Positions 34,998 to 43,386 of a DNA stretch of 56,275 nt are shown here, piece after piece. How positions within the stretch are numbered: position 1 is the stretch's first letter; each line of letters opens with the position of its first letter. This DNA is from a virus, in IMG/VR virus record IMGVR_UViG_3300021378_002088, positions 1 to 56,275 of that record, one strand, 5' to 3'. The notes under the pieces are model-generated. The model was not told the DNA's origin. It made no database searches and saw only the letters and a list, made by a program, of their open reading frames with translations. Both the position numbers and the translations under genes were made by a program.

Positions 34998-37900
34998 TAG
35001 TATCCACTTCCACTTGAACCACTGCTACTGCTACTGCTACTGCTACTGTTTGTTGTAGATGATTTATTAATTACGTTGCCTTTCAATTGTTTTAAATTTG
35101 CTGAAGATAGACTTTTAACTACTTCTACATTATCCACTGTTGCTGTAGAAAAGAATAATTCATCTGATGCCGCTCTAACTTGATATAAATCTCCAAATAT
35201 AGATTCGGACTTACTAGGCACAATTACTACTGATGCTATTGCTTTACCTAGTTCCTGATGAATGTACGCACTTAATTCTGAGAAATAAAATGTTTCACCA
35301 AAGTCCCAGTTTTCTACATTAAAATAAGTGTCAATTAATTCTAACACCGCACTTCTAACTTCTGCATCTGTAGTTGTACTTCCTGGTAGTTTTACAACTT
35401 TAATTTTTGCTTGTAATTCTGGTTCTGCGTCATTGCCAAATAATAATTTAAATTTACCACTGCTGTAAACTAATTGATCACTAACACTCTTAAATTCATC
35501 TAAGCCTGCAAAATCTTGTGCAAGTTGTTCTGAAGTTGGTGCACTAGGCAATATACTAGTACCGCCATTTTTATAACTTAGCATTGCTTGATAATACGAT
35601 TTAGTAAGCATAAACATTTCAACAACATTGCTGATACTAGGATCTATTCTAACATCACTTGGAGCAATGTGTTGCCATTCAAATGAACATTTTCTTGGAT
35701 TTGCCTGTAATGTGTTTTGCTCAAAACTTCTACCTACTTTTACATTGTACTGGTTGTTTTCTGTTAGTACAATCATTTTAGGTGTTGTTAAGTCATTGAT
35801 TAATTCATATACTTTAGGTAAAAGCGATCTTGGAAAAACTAATTTGTGATTAAGTTTACCTAAATTATTTTTTAGATATTTTTCTGCTACACTTAAATCT
35901 TTTACAATAATCAAATCAAAATCTGTAAATGGTGTTTTGTTATCTGGGTCACTACCTGGAGCAACTGTGTCTAATACATAATCAACTGATATTTCTGTTT
36001 CAGTTGCAAAATTTAATATTTTGAATTTTGCTGGTCTTTCGTATGTATAGCCATCTAAGTCAGTGTATTGCTCAAAGAAAACAAAGTCTGTACTACCTAC
36101 AAACTTGTCAAATAAGTCTGGATCATCTGGAAAACCATCATAGTCGCTGTCGACAGGTTTAACAACAACTTTTGCCGGATCGGCAAAGCCGTCACCATAT
36201 CTGTATGAATCCACAATTTCAAATTGCAGTGGTTTGTCTAATGACTCTTTGACGTTTTTATAAACTACCTGCAATTTATCTGCATGTTTAAATCCGTTCC
36301 ATCTGCTACTTAAACTGTCAAAGTCTGAAATTTTTAAACTTGTGTTTGACGTCAAATCAATAAATCCTTCTGATGCGGAATCTCCTACCTCAAATGTAGT
36401 TGTGGTTGCATTACCTGTATAAGTTTTATAACTACTTGAACCTGTGTCGTAATTAACATAAGCAATATTACCGTTTGCTCCACCAATAATAGATGTACCA
36501 AATTTACTTAATGGTATAGTAATACCACTCGGCAATGCTGATAATTTTGCACTATTTAATTTTACCACTGCTTTACCAGTTGTTGCTGATATTGGATCTA
36601 CTGCTATTGTTGTAGATACTGCTGGTGCAAAATCACCTTGGCTATAATCTGCTGTGGGCGACACTGATGCTTCACCGTTGACCAGTAAACCAAAATTACT
36701 AATAAATCTTATTTCTAAATCTTTTGCTTTTGTGTCTCTGCTTCTTAAAATTATTTCTGGACTGTTTCCTACATTTGGAGTATATGTTGCATTTGTAGAT
36801 TCTAATTGCCAACTATCACCTATATCATCTAAATTTGTATCAACCCAGTTATATGTTTCTACCAGTTCTGGTTTGAAGTTTGCTGTGGTTAATGCGATAG
36901 TATCCTTTAATACCCTTCCTGTTTTACTGTCAAATGTTTTTTCATCACTGGAAAAATAAAATTTTATATCTTTGAGACTTTCAAATATAATTCTGGTACC
37001 TCTTGTAGTTACTGTGTAATTTGAAATATTTGTTGTACTGTTAGTACTATTGTATTCAAATTTCATTAACCAACTAGCACCGCTGGTAAGATCCGGATTA
37101 AAGTCTGCATTTTTCTGTAAATTACTATTGTCTATAACATACCAGTGTGTAATATTACTTCCACCTGGTCTAAAATTATATCCTATACCAAAATCCTCTT
37201 TAGCCTTTATTCTTGTATCAAATGCGTTGCCTATATCTGTTTCTAGACTATTAGAATTTAATGTAGGTATAATTTCTGTGGCTCTCCATGCATTTGGAAT
37301 TTCTTTGTTTAATTTTACGACGCCTTCTGTGACACTTAGTAAATTTGTCGGAACGCCATTATTTGTAATACTTGTAATAGTTGCTAATTCTTCTTGTGTT
37401 GGATCGTTTGGATTTTTAAATTTTATATAAGAGCCGGCTTGTATAATTCTATTTTCGTTTACACTATTGTTTAATGTAGTTCTTATGCCGCCATCTAATC
37501 TAGTAAAATAACCTGTGTTATTTTTATTTTTACTAGGCTGGGTAACCCATGTGATATCTTTATTGTTTGATGTCAAGTCAAATGCTAATGCATCTAAGCC
37601 TTTATGTAATTTCCTATAATCATCGTATACAAAGTTTTGTAAATTTACATCTTTAGTAATATTAGCAACATCCTCTTTTAAAATTTGCATTGCTGTTCTA
37701 CTTGTACCAAATGTCAAATAAGTGTCTTTATTTTCTATGTCTTTGTATAATGCCCCATCGTCTGCAAATGATGTGACACTACTAAATCTTCCTGTTGGGT
37801 CTTCGATATCAATATATCTACTATGACCTGCATGGGTTCTATTTGTAGATTTAAGTTTTAATATGTTTACACTTTGACTCAGTGGAAATACATTATAGTC

Positions 37901-39202
37901 TTGAGCACTGACCATTCTATTTTGTGTATAATATGTTTGTGGTGCTCTTCGTTTAATGCTTTGTAAAGTTTCTGCGGCTGAACCATTTGAAACTGTGCCT
38001 TTTAATGACATCCTTAGAGTGAGTCTGTGTAATTCACCTTTTCTGTTATAATAAGGTAATACTAATTCTTTGTTTTGAAAATCTGCTGGTCTAATAGATA
38101 AGTTTTCGCCAATGCTGGTTCTGTAATAAATTCTAAAAATTCCAGAAGGTATGTTTGCAAAATTACCGTCTGAGAATCTTATTCTCACACCGTCGTCAAA
38201 TAAGTTGTCAATTGCATATAAGTTTCTGGATTCTAGACTAGTTGCATTATATAATAAAGTCTGTCCTTGAAGATTGCTGACTTTTTGCCAAGTAAGTTGG
38301 TTAACAGCATTATTATCCATTTGATGCACAAATACATCTGTTTCGTTTATGTTAGCAACCGGTATATCTACTGTTCTGTTAGGCAATGCCCTTTCAAAAA
38401 TATAATCTTCAAAACTTAATACACCCTGCTTAAACATCATAAAAAATCCTGTATAAGGACTTTCTAAACCTCTTTTATCATTTCGATAACAAATTCTCAT
38501 TTGACTATAAATGTCTGGTTGTGCTTCTTTGAAAACACCGTTTTCTATATGTGTACTAACAAATTCAAAAGGTACACTAACACCATTTACAGTTGCACTG
38601 GTTGGGAATATAGGGGTTGAGCCTATTTCATTATTGAACCCATATATCTGTGTAGCAATACCGCCTACTGTTCCTTCAACAATAGGTTTTGTAAAAGGGT
38701 TTGTTACAGAAAATGCACTATTTAAAACTGTAATAAATTGATCAAAACTATTTGCATTTGTTGGATCATTCCAGTCTATTCTGATATCTTGTAAACTTTC
38801 GCCCGAAGCGTCTAGTAAAGGTTCGTCTGTTTCTATACTATCAATTTTTACTAATCCACTTGCTGGTATATTTCTTTTAGGAGCATAACCTAGCATATCT
38901 GCTAAACGTAAAATACTGTCTCTACTTTCTGCGGTAGCAAGGAAGTTTTCCCTGGTATTTAAATCTGCTCTGAATGATAAACTTTGCGAAAGATATGCTA
39001 ATAATTCTATAATAGCAATAAATTCAGAACTCTCAATGTAGTCATTGAAAGATTCTGGATAATTTTCTCTTATGTAATTAAGCATAGATGTACGCATTGT
39101 ACTAAAATCATATGCCTTGAAACTTACTTGGGTGAATGCCTGATAGGCTAATTCCCAGTCCTCTGCGGCAAATAGATTTTGATTTCTATTGCTAATTGAC
39201 AT
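34997..39202 (-). CDS. 6: Baseplate wedge protein gp6, enlarged
   Basis: 1,401 residues; T4 gp6 has 660. The N-terminus is characteristic of gp6 in T4-like phages: a region around FKAYDFSTMRTSMLNYIREN, ESSEFIAIIELLAYLSQSL, RADLNTRENFLATAESRDSIL and MLGYAPKRN. gp6 forms the ring that joins the baseplate wedges. The C-terminal third includes QFEIVDSYRYGDGFADP and a second folded region before a Ser-rich tail (SSTTNSSSS...GSGY). The gene overlaps the gp25 gene by 1 nt upstream and the giant gene by 1 nt downstream, so gp25, gp6 and the giant protein form one coupled set. The extra 700 residues may supply contacts made by other wedge proteins in T4 (inference). Confidence 0.85.
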   Translation of the reverse strand: MSISNRNQNLFAAEDWELAYQAFTQVSFKAYDFSTMRTSMLNYIRENYPESFNDYIESSEFIAIIELLAYLSQSLSFRADLNTRENFLATAESRDSILRLADMLGYAPKRNIPASGLVKIDSIETDEPLLDASGESLQDIRIDWNDPTNANSFDQFITVLNSAFSVTNPFTKPIVEGTVGGIATQIYGFNNEIGSTPIFPTSATVNGVSVPFEFVSTHIENGVFKEAQPDIYSQMRICYRNDKRGLESPYTGFFMMFKQGVLSFEDYIFERALPNRTVDIPVANINETDVFVHQMDNNAVNQLTWQKVSNLQGQTLLYNATSLESRNLYAIDNLFDDGVRIRFSDGNFANIPSGIFRIYYRTSIGENLSIRPADFQNKELVLPYYNRKGELHRLTLRMSLKGTVSNGSAAETLQSIKRRAPQTYYTQNRMVSAQDYNVFPLSQSVNILKLKSTNRTHAGHSRYIDIEDPTGRFSSVTSFADDGALYKDIENKDTYLTFGTSRTAMQILKEDVANITKDVNLQNFVYDDYRKLHKGLDALAFDLTSNNKDITWVTQPSKNKNNTGYFTRLDGGIRTTLNNSVNENRIIQAGSYIKFKNPNDPTQEELATITSITNNGVPTNLLSVTEGVVKLNKEIPNAWRATEIIPTLNSNSLETDIGNAFDTRIKAKEDFGIGYNFRPGGSNITHWYVIDNSNLQKNADFNPDLTSGASWLMKFEYNSTNSTTNISNYTVTTRGTRIIFESLKDIKFYFSSDEKTFDSKTGRVLKDTIALTTANFKPELVETYNWVDTNLDDIGDSWQLESTNATYTPNVGNSPEIILRSRDTKAKDLEIRFISNFGLLVNGEASVSPTADYSQGDFAPAVSTTIAVDPISATTGKAVVKLNSAKLSALPSGITIPLSKFGTSIIGGANGNIAYVNYDTGSSSYKTYTGNATTTTFEVGDSASEGFIDLTSNTSLKISDFDSLSSRWNGFKHADKLQVVYKNVKESLDKPLQFEIVDSYRYGDGFADPAKVVVKPVDSDYDGFPDDPDLFDKFVGSTDFVFFEQYTDLDGYTYERPAKFKILNFATETEISVDYVLDTVAPGSDPDNKTPFTDFDLIIVKDLSVAEKYLKNNLGKLNHKLVFPRSLLPKVYELINDLTTPKMIVLTENNQYNVKVGRSFEQNTLQANPRKCSFEWQHIAPSDVRIDPSISNVVEMFMLTKSYYQAMLSYKNGGTSILPSAPTSEQLAQDFAGLDEFKSVSDQLVYSSGKFKLLFGNDAEPELQAKIKVVKLPGSTTTDAEVRSAVLELIDTYFNVENWDFGETFYFSELSAYIHQELGKAIASVVIVPSKSESIFGDLYQVRAASDELFFSTATVDNVEVVKSLSSANLKQLKGNVINKSSTTNSSSSSSSSSGSSGSGY
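35021..35048 (+). repeat. Hexanucleotide tandem repeat (ACTGCT), about 4.7 units
   Basis: ACTGCT repeated four full times plus ACTG, encoding part of the C-terminal Ser tract of gp6 on the minus strand. In-frame slippage would change the number of Ser residues without a frameshift. Confidence 0.85.
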
Positions 39203-39573
39203 TATGTATCTCCATTAAATTCTCTTTCTAACCTAACCTCTAATACATCTTGACTTTGATCTACATTATATTCTAAATAAAGTTCTACTTGTAAAAAATG
39301 ATCTGTATTTGTAATTTTTACATCAAGTAATTCTACTCTTGGGTCATTACCAACTATAGTGTTGCATTCTTCTTGTACATCTTGCATTGTTAGATTATCA
39401 AACGGCTCCATTAGAACATCGTGTATAATACTACCATATTCTGGTCTCATAACTCTTTCCCCTTTACGAGTCTGAAAATGATTTAATAAATCTTGTTTAA
39501 CTAAATCTAAATCCGTAAGTGTGTAAGGTGGTTTTTTCTTGTTATCTGTACTGAATCCAATAAATGTTGCCAT
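39202..39573 (-). CDS. 25: Baseplate wedge protein gp25
   Basis: 123 residues, close to T4 gp25 (132). It has the gp25/TssE signature: TDLDLVKQDLLNHFQTRKGERVMRPEYGS near residues 20-48, the LMEPFDNLT segment, and VGNDPRVELLDVKI before two beta strands. gp25 sits at the core of each baseplate wedge and contacts the sheath. The start codon is preceded at 5 nt by a GATAAATA octamer and has no Shine-Dalgarno sequence, so this is a predicted leaderless late mRNA. The stop overlaps the gp6 start (1 nt, TAATG). Confidence 0.9.
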   Translation of the reverse strand: MATFIGFSTDNKKKPPYTLTDLDLVKQDLLNHFQTRKGERVMRPEYGSIIHDVLMEPFDNLTMQDVQEECNTIVGNDPRVELLDVKITNTDHFLQVELYLEYNVDQSQDVLEVRLEREFNGDT

Positions 39574-39578
39574 ACAAG

Positions 39579-39586
39579 TATTTATC
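39579..39586 (-). promoter_or_regulatory. Late-promoter-like octamer GATAAATA, 5 nt before ATG of gp25
   Basis: GATAAATA, then CTTGT, then ATG at 39573. The layout is the same as at 13682-13689, 54538-54545 and 55107-55114. It would drive the gp25-gp6-giant unit. Confidence 0.65.
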
Positions 39587-39650
39587 AGTAATATTAACGG
39601 ATGCTTTAATGATGGGGGTTTTTGGGCCTTTTACTGTTTTACTAAAAAAT

Positions 39651-40226
39651 CTACTTTTGAAGTTTTGCCGTTCCGGCTTGTATCACTGCGGCTAAAACAT
39701 CATCTGGAGCATTTTGCACCCACTTATTAACTTCCTGTTGCTGATTAGAGTCTAAATTATTACCTTTCATATTTGTATTATCGTTAGAGGAAGGCTGTGT
39801 CTGTGCATCAGCATAAGCCAAGTTTAAAAATATCGCACTTTTGTTTTCGCCATCAAATTGCACTGGAGAATCTGAGGATGATTGCTTTGCAAGATTTTGC
39901 AATGGCGGATTGGCTTTTAAAAAATCAAATGTGCTAGTTTGGTTCTTCAGTCTAGGAGATGTTGCCATCCATTGTTTGAATTGTTCAATATTGAGTGTCT
40001 CAGGTGGTTGATCCGGATGATTTTGTACCAACCATTTCTGATATTTTGTAGCAATAACATTTGCGGCTTTCATGCCTTTTGCTTTAACGTCACCGCGAAT
40101 GTTGGAAATTTTTGCACGATTACTGCCTAATTTACTTCCAATTTTACTGACAACATTTTTTGCACCTTGCTTCATTCGGTCAACTGCACCGAATTCAACT
40201 TCGTTTATTACTTCATCAATTCTCAT
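39651..40226 (-). CDS. Hypothetical protein, possibly virion-associated
   Basis: 191 residues. The start MRIDEVINEVEF is a motif I associate with several minor structural proteins of marine T4-like phages. Residues 15-60 are strongly basic (KQGAKNVVSKIGSKLGSNRAK, VKAKGMKAANV), fitting nucleic-acid or capsid-core contact. The middle has WLVQNHPDQPPETLNIEQFKQWM, a small helical unit, and the C-terminus is helical (VNKWVQNAPDDVLAAVIQAG). No enzyme motif is seen. It has its own late-promoter-like octamer 18 nt upstream and an AGGAG ribosome site, and is transcribed toward gp25, with 77 nt between them. Function unknown. Confidence 0.6.
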   Translation of the reverse strand: MRIDEVINEVEFGAVDRMKQGAKNVVSKIGSKLGSNRAKISNIRGDVKAKGMKAANVIATKYQKWLVQNHPDQPPETLNIEQFKQWMATSPRLKNQTSTFDFLKANPPLQNLAKQSSSDSPVQFDGENKSAIFLNLAYADAQTQPSSNDNTNMKGNNLDSNQQQEVNKWVQNAPDDVLAAVIQAGTAKLQK

Positions 40227-40244
40227 TTAATATCTCCTGCCAGT

Positions 40245-40252
40245 TATTTATC
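40245..40252 (-). promoter_or_regulatory. Late-promoter-like octamer GATAAATA
   Basis: GATAAATA on the minus strand, 18 nt upstream of the ATG at 40226, with an AGGAG ribosome site between. It lies in the 80-nt divergent gap that also must hold the promoter of the plus-strand island starting at 40307. Confidence 0.6.
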
Positions 40253-40306
40253 TCTTTTCTTATATCAATTAAATAATTACAAGTACAACTATTACTAGAG
40301 GAAATT

Positions 40307-40852
40307 ATGAAATATGTTTTAGCAGTTGCACTGGCAGACGAACTCGAAGGATTGCAAGGCAACTATAACACAATTATTACAGGTGTTGGTAAGATTAACG
40401 CCACACTTAAACTCACTGAGTATTTGACAAATAATCCAGATACAGAACTGGTTATCAATTATGGTACTGCTGGAGGAGTAGACCCTAATATGAAAGGCAT
40501 GTTGCACATTGGAAAATTTGTACAAGCAGATATGGATTGTAGAGAATTTGGCTTTGACAAATATCAAACACCATTTGAAACAAATACCCAAGAAATTGTG
40601 GTTGACCACAAAGGATTTACATGTTATACTCAAGATAAGTTTGCTACAACTAAACCTGATGGTTATTGCAATGTAGTTGACATGGAGGCTTATGCAATCG
40701 CTAAAGTGTGTATGCATTTTGGCGTAGACTTTAAATGTTTAAAGTTTATAAGCGATATAATCGGACAAGGAGATCAGACATCCGAATGGCAGGCGAATAA
40801 AGCATTAGGTGTCGAGATGTTCGAGTCCACATTAAAGGATTTAATAAAATAA
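40307..40852 (+). CDS. MTA/SAH nucleosidase-like protein (PNP/UDP phosphorylase superfamily)
   Basis: 181 residues, about 50 shorter than E. coli MTA/SAH nucleosidase. Conserved points: Glu12 in ADELEG (catalytic water-binding Glu of the family), GVGKINA, INYGTAGGV, VDMEAYAIAKVC with Glu127 (ribose-binding ME motif) and FISD with Asp150 (the catalytic acid that protonates N7). The missing part lies between the phosphate-side strand and the ME helix. The family hydrolyses methylthioadenosine, S-adenosylhomocysteine and 5'-deoxyadenosine to adenine and a ribose derivative. The gene has AGAGGA ahead of its ATG and ends 2 nt before the TonB-dependent receptor start, so the two are one operon. It could recycle adenine or remove product inhibitors of SAM-using enzymes (inference). 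Confidence 0.75.
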   Translation: MKYVLAVALADELEGLQGNYNTIITGVGKINATLKLTEYLTNNPDTELVINYGTAGGVDPNMKGMLHIGKFVQADMDCREFGFDKYQTPFETNTQEIVVDHKGFTCYTQDKFATTKPDGYCNVVDMEAYAIAKVCMHFGVDFKCLKFISDIIGQGDQTSEWQANKALGVEMFESTLKDLIK

Positions 40853-40854
40853 AA

Positions 40855-42840
40855 ATGAACGAATTTGATAAAAACTTTCACATAAACTTTAGTCCACTTT
40901 ACATTGCCGCAGTTGTGATGTTTTTTCTATTATGGGCAGTAGAGGCTAAAGCAGACGAGATAGAAGAAATTGTTGTAACTGCTCAACAAGAAAAAGTGGT
41001 CAAAGCAGACCCAATAACTAGCGGTAGTTTAATAAGTGCTATTATGCCAGCCTTTACTTGGAATCCAGGTGGCTATGGAGGCTTTGTAGGTTTCAATGAA
41101 AGAGGTGCTCAAACATCTCACACTTCAGTTTATGTGAATGGTATCCCGGCAAATGATCCAGGGGCAAGTTGGTATGACTTTGGACATGACTTTGCAAGTG
41201 GACAAACAGTAAAAGTAATTACTGGTGCAAATGGTGTTATATATGGCTCAGGCAGTATGGCAGGATCAGTACTTATACAGGATACAATAGAAAGAGGTAT
41301 TACACTTAGAGTAGAAGATGGTATAAACTATGTCAGAGTTGCTCCAATAGATCAGTTAGAGTTTAGTACGGTTAAAGATGGCATGGATAGTGTTCGTAAT
41401 GACAATGAAGAGGAAGATAATTACGAAAACAAAACTGCTAGGTTTAATGTAGATGCAGGAGACTTTACTATTGTAGGTAAGTTTACTGAATACGAATACG
41501 ACTATGACAACTGTTATGATTATAATTGGGGTCAAAGCAATGACTGTTTACAAGACGGCCAAAGATATAATATTGCTATTAGAAATGATTATATTACAAT
41601 AGGTAGAAACTATAATACTGCTGAGTATTTCACAGTAGAAGATCCTACATATTTAAATGAGGGTTATAGAGATTATTTTAGAATAGGCAATCAAGTAGAA
41701 CTCAGTCAAAGTTTAAATGTTGCATTTGGTATAGATGTAGAAAAACAGTATTACAATACAAGCAGTTGGCAAAATGTGGAAGGATCTGAAACAGTTTTAG
41801 TAAGTGATACAAGACCAGGTTCCTTTACAGATGAAAATTTAACATATAATGATGGTACATTATTACCTTTGTGGAACGGTACAATAGAACCTGATCTTGA
41901 TAATGCATATGAAGTTATACAAGGTAACGGTGTATATACTCTAACACAAATAGATGAAAAGTATTCAGACGAAAATGGAGGTATATACTTTCAAGCCAAT
42001 GCTAACTTTATACTAAATTATAACTTTGGTATTAGACTGGGCAACGATGATCAGAATGCTCTTAGACTGGGTATTGAAAAAGGCGACTGGTTCTTTAATA
42101 TAGGAAACAGTTTTAGAAAGCCTAATCTATATGAAAAGTTTGGCGATGGATATGTACAAGGTAATGAAGAACTAGAACCTGAAAAAGGTGTAGGCATTGA
42201 ATTAGGATATGGTGTGCTAAGTGTGTTTATGTATGATTTTGAAGAATCAATAGAGTATGTTCCAGGATATTATACAGACAATATTACAACATCATTGGAA
42301 TTAGATGCTGAAGCATCTGTTAATACAGATGGTACATATGGTGGTTGTGTTTTAGATCCTAATTATACAGCATCAGATGGAATGCCATTAGGTTGTGCAT
42401 ATGAAATTGTAGAAGATAATAATCCAGTTTACACTATGGCTACATATTCTAACACAGGAGAGTACACCACAGCAGGTGTTAGATATGCAAATAACTTTGG
42501 TCCTGTTTTTATAATGTTAAAATATACTGATACAGACCAAACTAGAGTACCTAAATTTGCTGGTGTATTACAATACAGCGAAGACTTTTTTGATGTAAAC
42601 TTTAGATTAAAGTACGCATTTAATTTAGATAGAGCACCTGGTCCCTATGATGTATTAGAAGAAGGGCAGGAGTATTTGGAAGATCTAAATAAGTTAAACT
42701 TATATGTAACCAAAGTGTTTACAAATGGCTTAACACTTTCTTTTAAAGCAGAAAACATAACAGATGAAATTGTAGAGGTTGTTCCTTTTTATAATACACA
42801 AGGTAGAGAAATTTACTTGACATTACATTATAACTGGTAA
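40855..42840 (+). CDS. TonB-dependent outer-membrane receptor
   Basis: 661 residues, complete. Residues 15-29 are hydrophobic and EAKA|DE gives a signal peptidase I-like site near residue 33, so the protein should be exported. EEIVVTA at 37-43 is a TonB-box-like motif. The plug domain is clear: NERGAQTSHTSVYVNGIP, then VKVITGANGVIYGSGSMAGSVLI (residues 119-141), matching the RGP-SxLYGSxAxGGVI consensus. The rest is an amphipathic beta barrel of usual length with aromatic girdles and long loops; Cys pairs (DNCYDYN/NDCLQ, GGCVLDP/LGCAYE) could be loop disulfides. The C-terminus ENITDE...GREIYLTLHYNW is the typical last strand with a terminal aromatic residue. Such receptors import siderophores, cobalamin or glycans using TonB. 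The ligand cannot be read from the sequence. Confidence 0.9.
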   Translation: MNEFDKNFHINFSPLYIAAVVMFFLLWAVEAKADEIEEIVVTAQQEKVVKADPITSGSLISAIMPAFTWNPGGYGGFVGFNERGAQTSHTSVYVNGIPANDPGASWYDFGHDFASGQTVKVITGANGVIYGSGSMAGSVLIQDTIERGITLRVEDGINYVRVAPIDQLEFSTVKDGMDSVRNDNEEEDNYENKTARFNVDAGDFTIVGKFTEYEYDYDNCYDYNWGQSNDCLQDGQRYNIAIRNDYITIGRNYNTAEYFTVEDPTYLNEGYRDYFRIGNQVELSQSLNVAFGIDVEKQYYNTSSWQNVEGSETVLVSDTRPGSFTDENLTYNDGTLLPLWNGTIEPDLDNAYEVIQGNGVYTLTQIDEKYSDENGGIYFQANANFILNYNFGIRLGNDDQNALRLGIEKGDWFFNIGNSFRKPNLYEKFGDGYVQGNEELEPEKGVGIELGYGVLSVFMYDFEESIEYVPGYYTDNITTSLELDAEASVNTDGTYGGCVLDPNYTASDGMPLGCAYEIVEDNNPVYTMATYSNTGEYTTAGVRYANNFGPVFIMLKYTDTDQTRVPKFAGVLQYSEDFFDVNFRLKYAFNLDRAPGPYDVLEEGQEYLEDLNKLNLYVTKVFTNGLTLSFKAENITDEIVEVVPFYNTQGREIYLTLHYNW

Positions 42841-42916
42841 AAAATATCATATTTTGATTTGTTTGAATTGAATTAGTAGTAAATACAAGTGTATCATTTA
42901 ACAACATAGGACTAAA

Positions 42917-43180
42917 ATGAAAACTGATAAAATTATTAAGAATATTGTATCTACTTTTAAAGATCTAGAGGAAAAGGCCAGTCACATTAATTCGGCAAGT
43001 GGTAAGACTGTAATTCACTCTATGATACAAAGAGATAGGAGAGGCAAGTTTGATAGTTTGGGATTTTATAATTCTAAAACTAAAAGATATGCCTTAGTTT
43101 TTATAAGAGATTACATTGCAAGAAATGTAGATGTAATTCCTGAACTGGATGACATGAAAAGAGTTATCACTGTAAAATAA
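42917..43180 (+). CDS. Small hypothetical protein
   Basis: 87 residues, basic, not recognised. It has an N-terminal helix (KIIKNIVSTFKDLEEKA) and then a compact beta-like part (HSMIQRDRRGKFDSLGFYNSKTKRYALVFIRDYIA). The ATG at 42917 is preceded by a 76-nt gap containing GTAAATAC at 42879-42886, a possible weak late-type element, and a weak ATAGGA ribosome site. The stop overlaps the next start (TAATG). No membrane segment or catalytic motif. Confidence 0.55.
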   Translation: MKTDKIIKNIVSTFKDLEEKASHINSASGKTVIHSMIQRDRRGKFDSLGFYNSKTKRYALVFIRDYIARNVDVIPELDDMKRVITVK

Positions 43181-43386
43181 TGACCGACCACTTAACAAAA
43201 AAATTCACAAACAATACCTTAGAAGAAGATTTAAGAATTATGCTCGTTGAAAAAAACAACGAGTGTAATGCACTTAGAGAAGAAATAAAAATGCTTAAAG
43301 TGTCTGTTGCTGAAGAGTCAGATGCAAAGTATAGAGCATTTGTTAAAATTTCTGATTTACAAAGAGAATTAAATTCGACTAAATAG
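43180..43386 (+). CDS. Small coiled-coil protein
   Basis: 68 residues, mostly one predicted helix with heptad-like spacing (LEEDLRIMLVEKNNECNALREEIKMLKVSV, then VKISDLQRELNS). Probably a dimeric or oligomeric coiled coil of unknown role. It starts on the stop of the previous gene (TAATG) and its last 18 nt overlap, tail to tail, the end of the GH24-like gene on the minus strand, leaving no room for a terminator between the two converging units. Confidence 0.55.
   Translation: MTDHLTKKFTNNTLEEDLRIMLVEKNNECNALREEIKMLKVSVAEESDAKYRAFVKISDLQRELNSTK

Noticed and set aside
35021-35048. CRISPR-like or regulatory repeat
   Set aside because: It is an in-frame hexamer repeat coding Ser in gp6, with no spacers.
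40855-42840. Phage tail fibre or adhesin instead of a receptor
   Set aside because: The signal peptide, TonB-box-like motif, plug signature and C-terminal aromatic strand together fit only an exported outer-membrane receptor.
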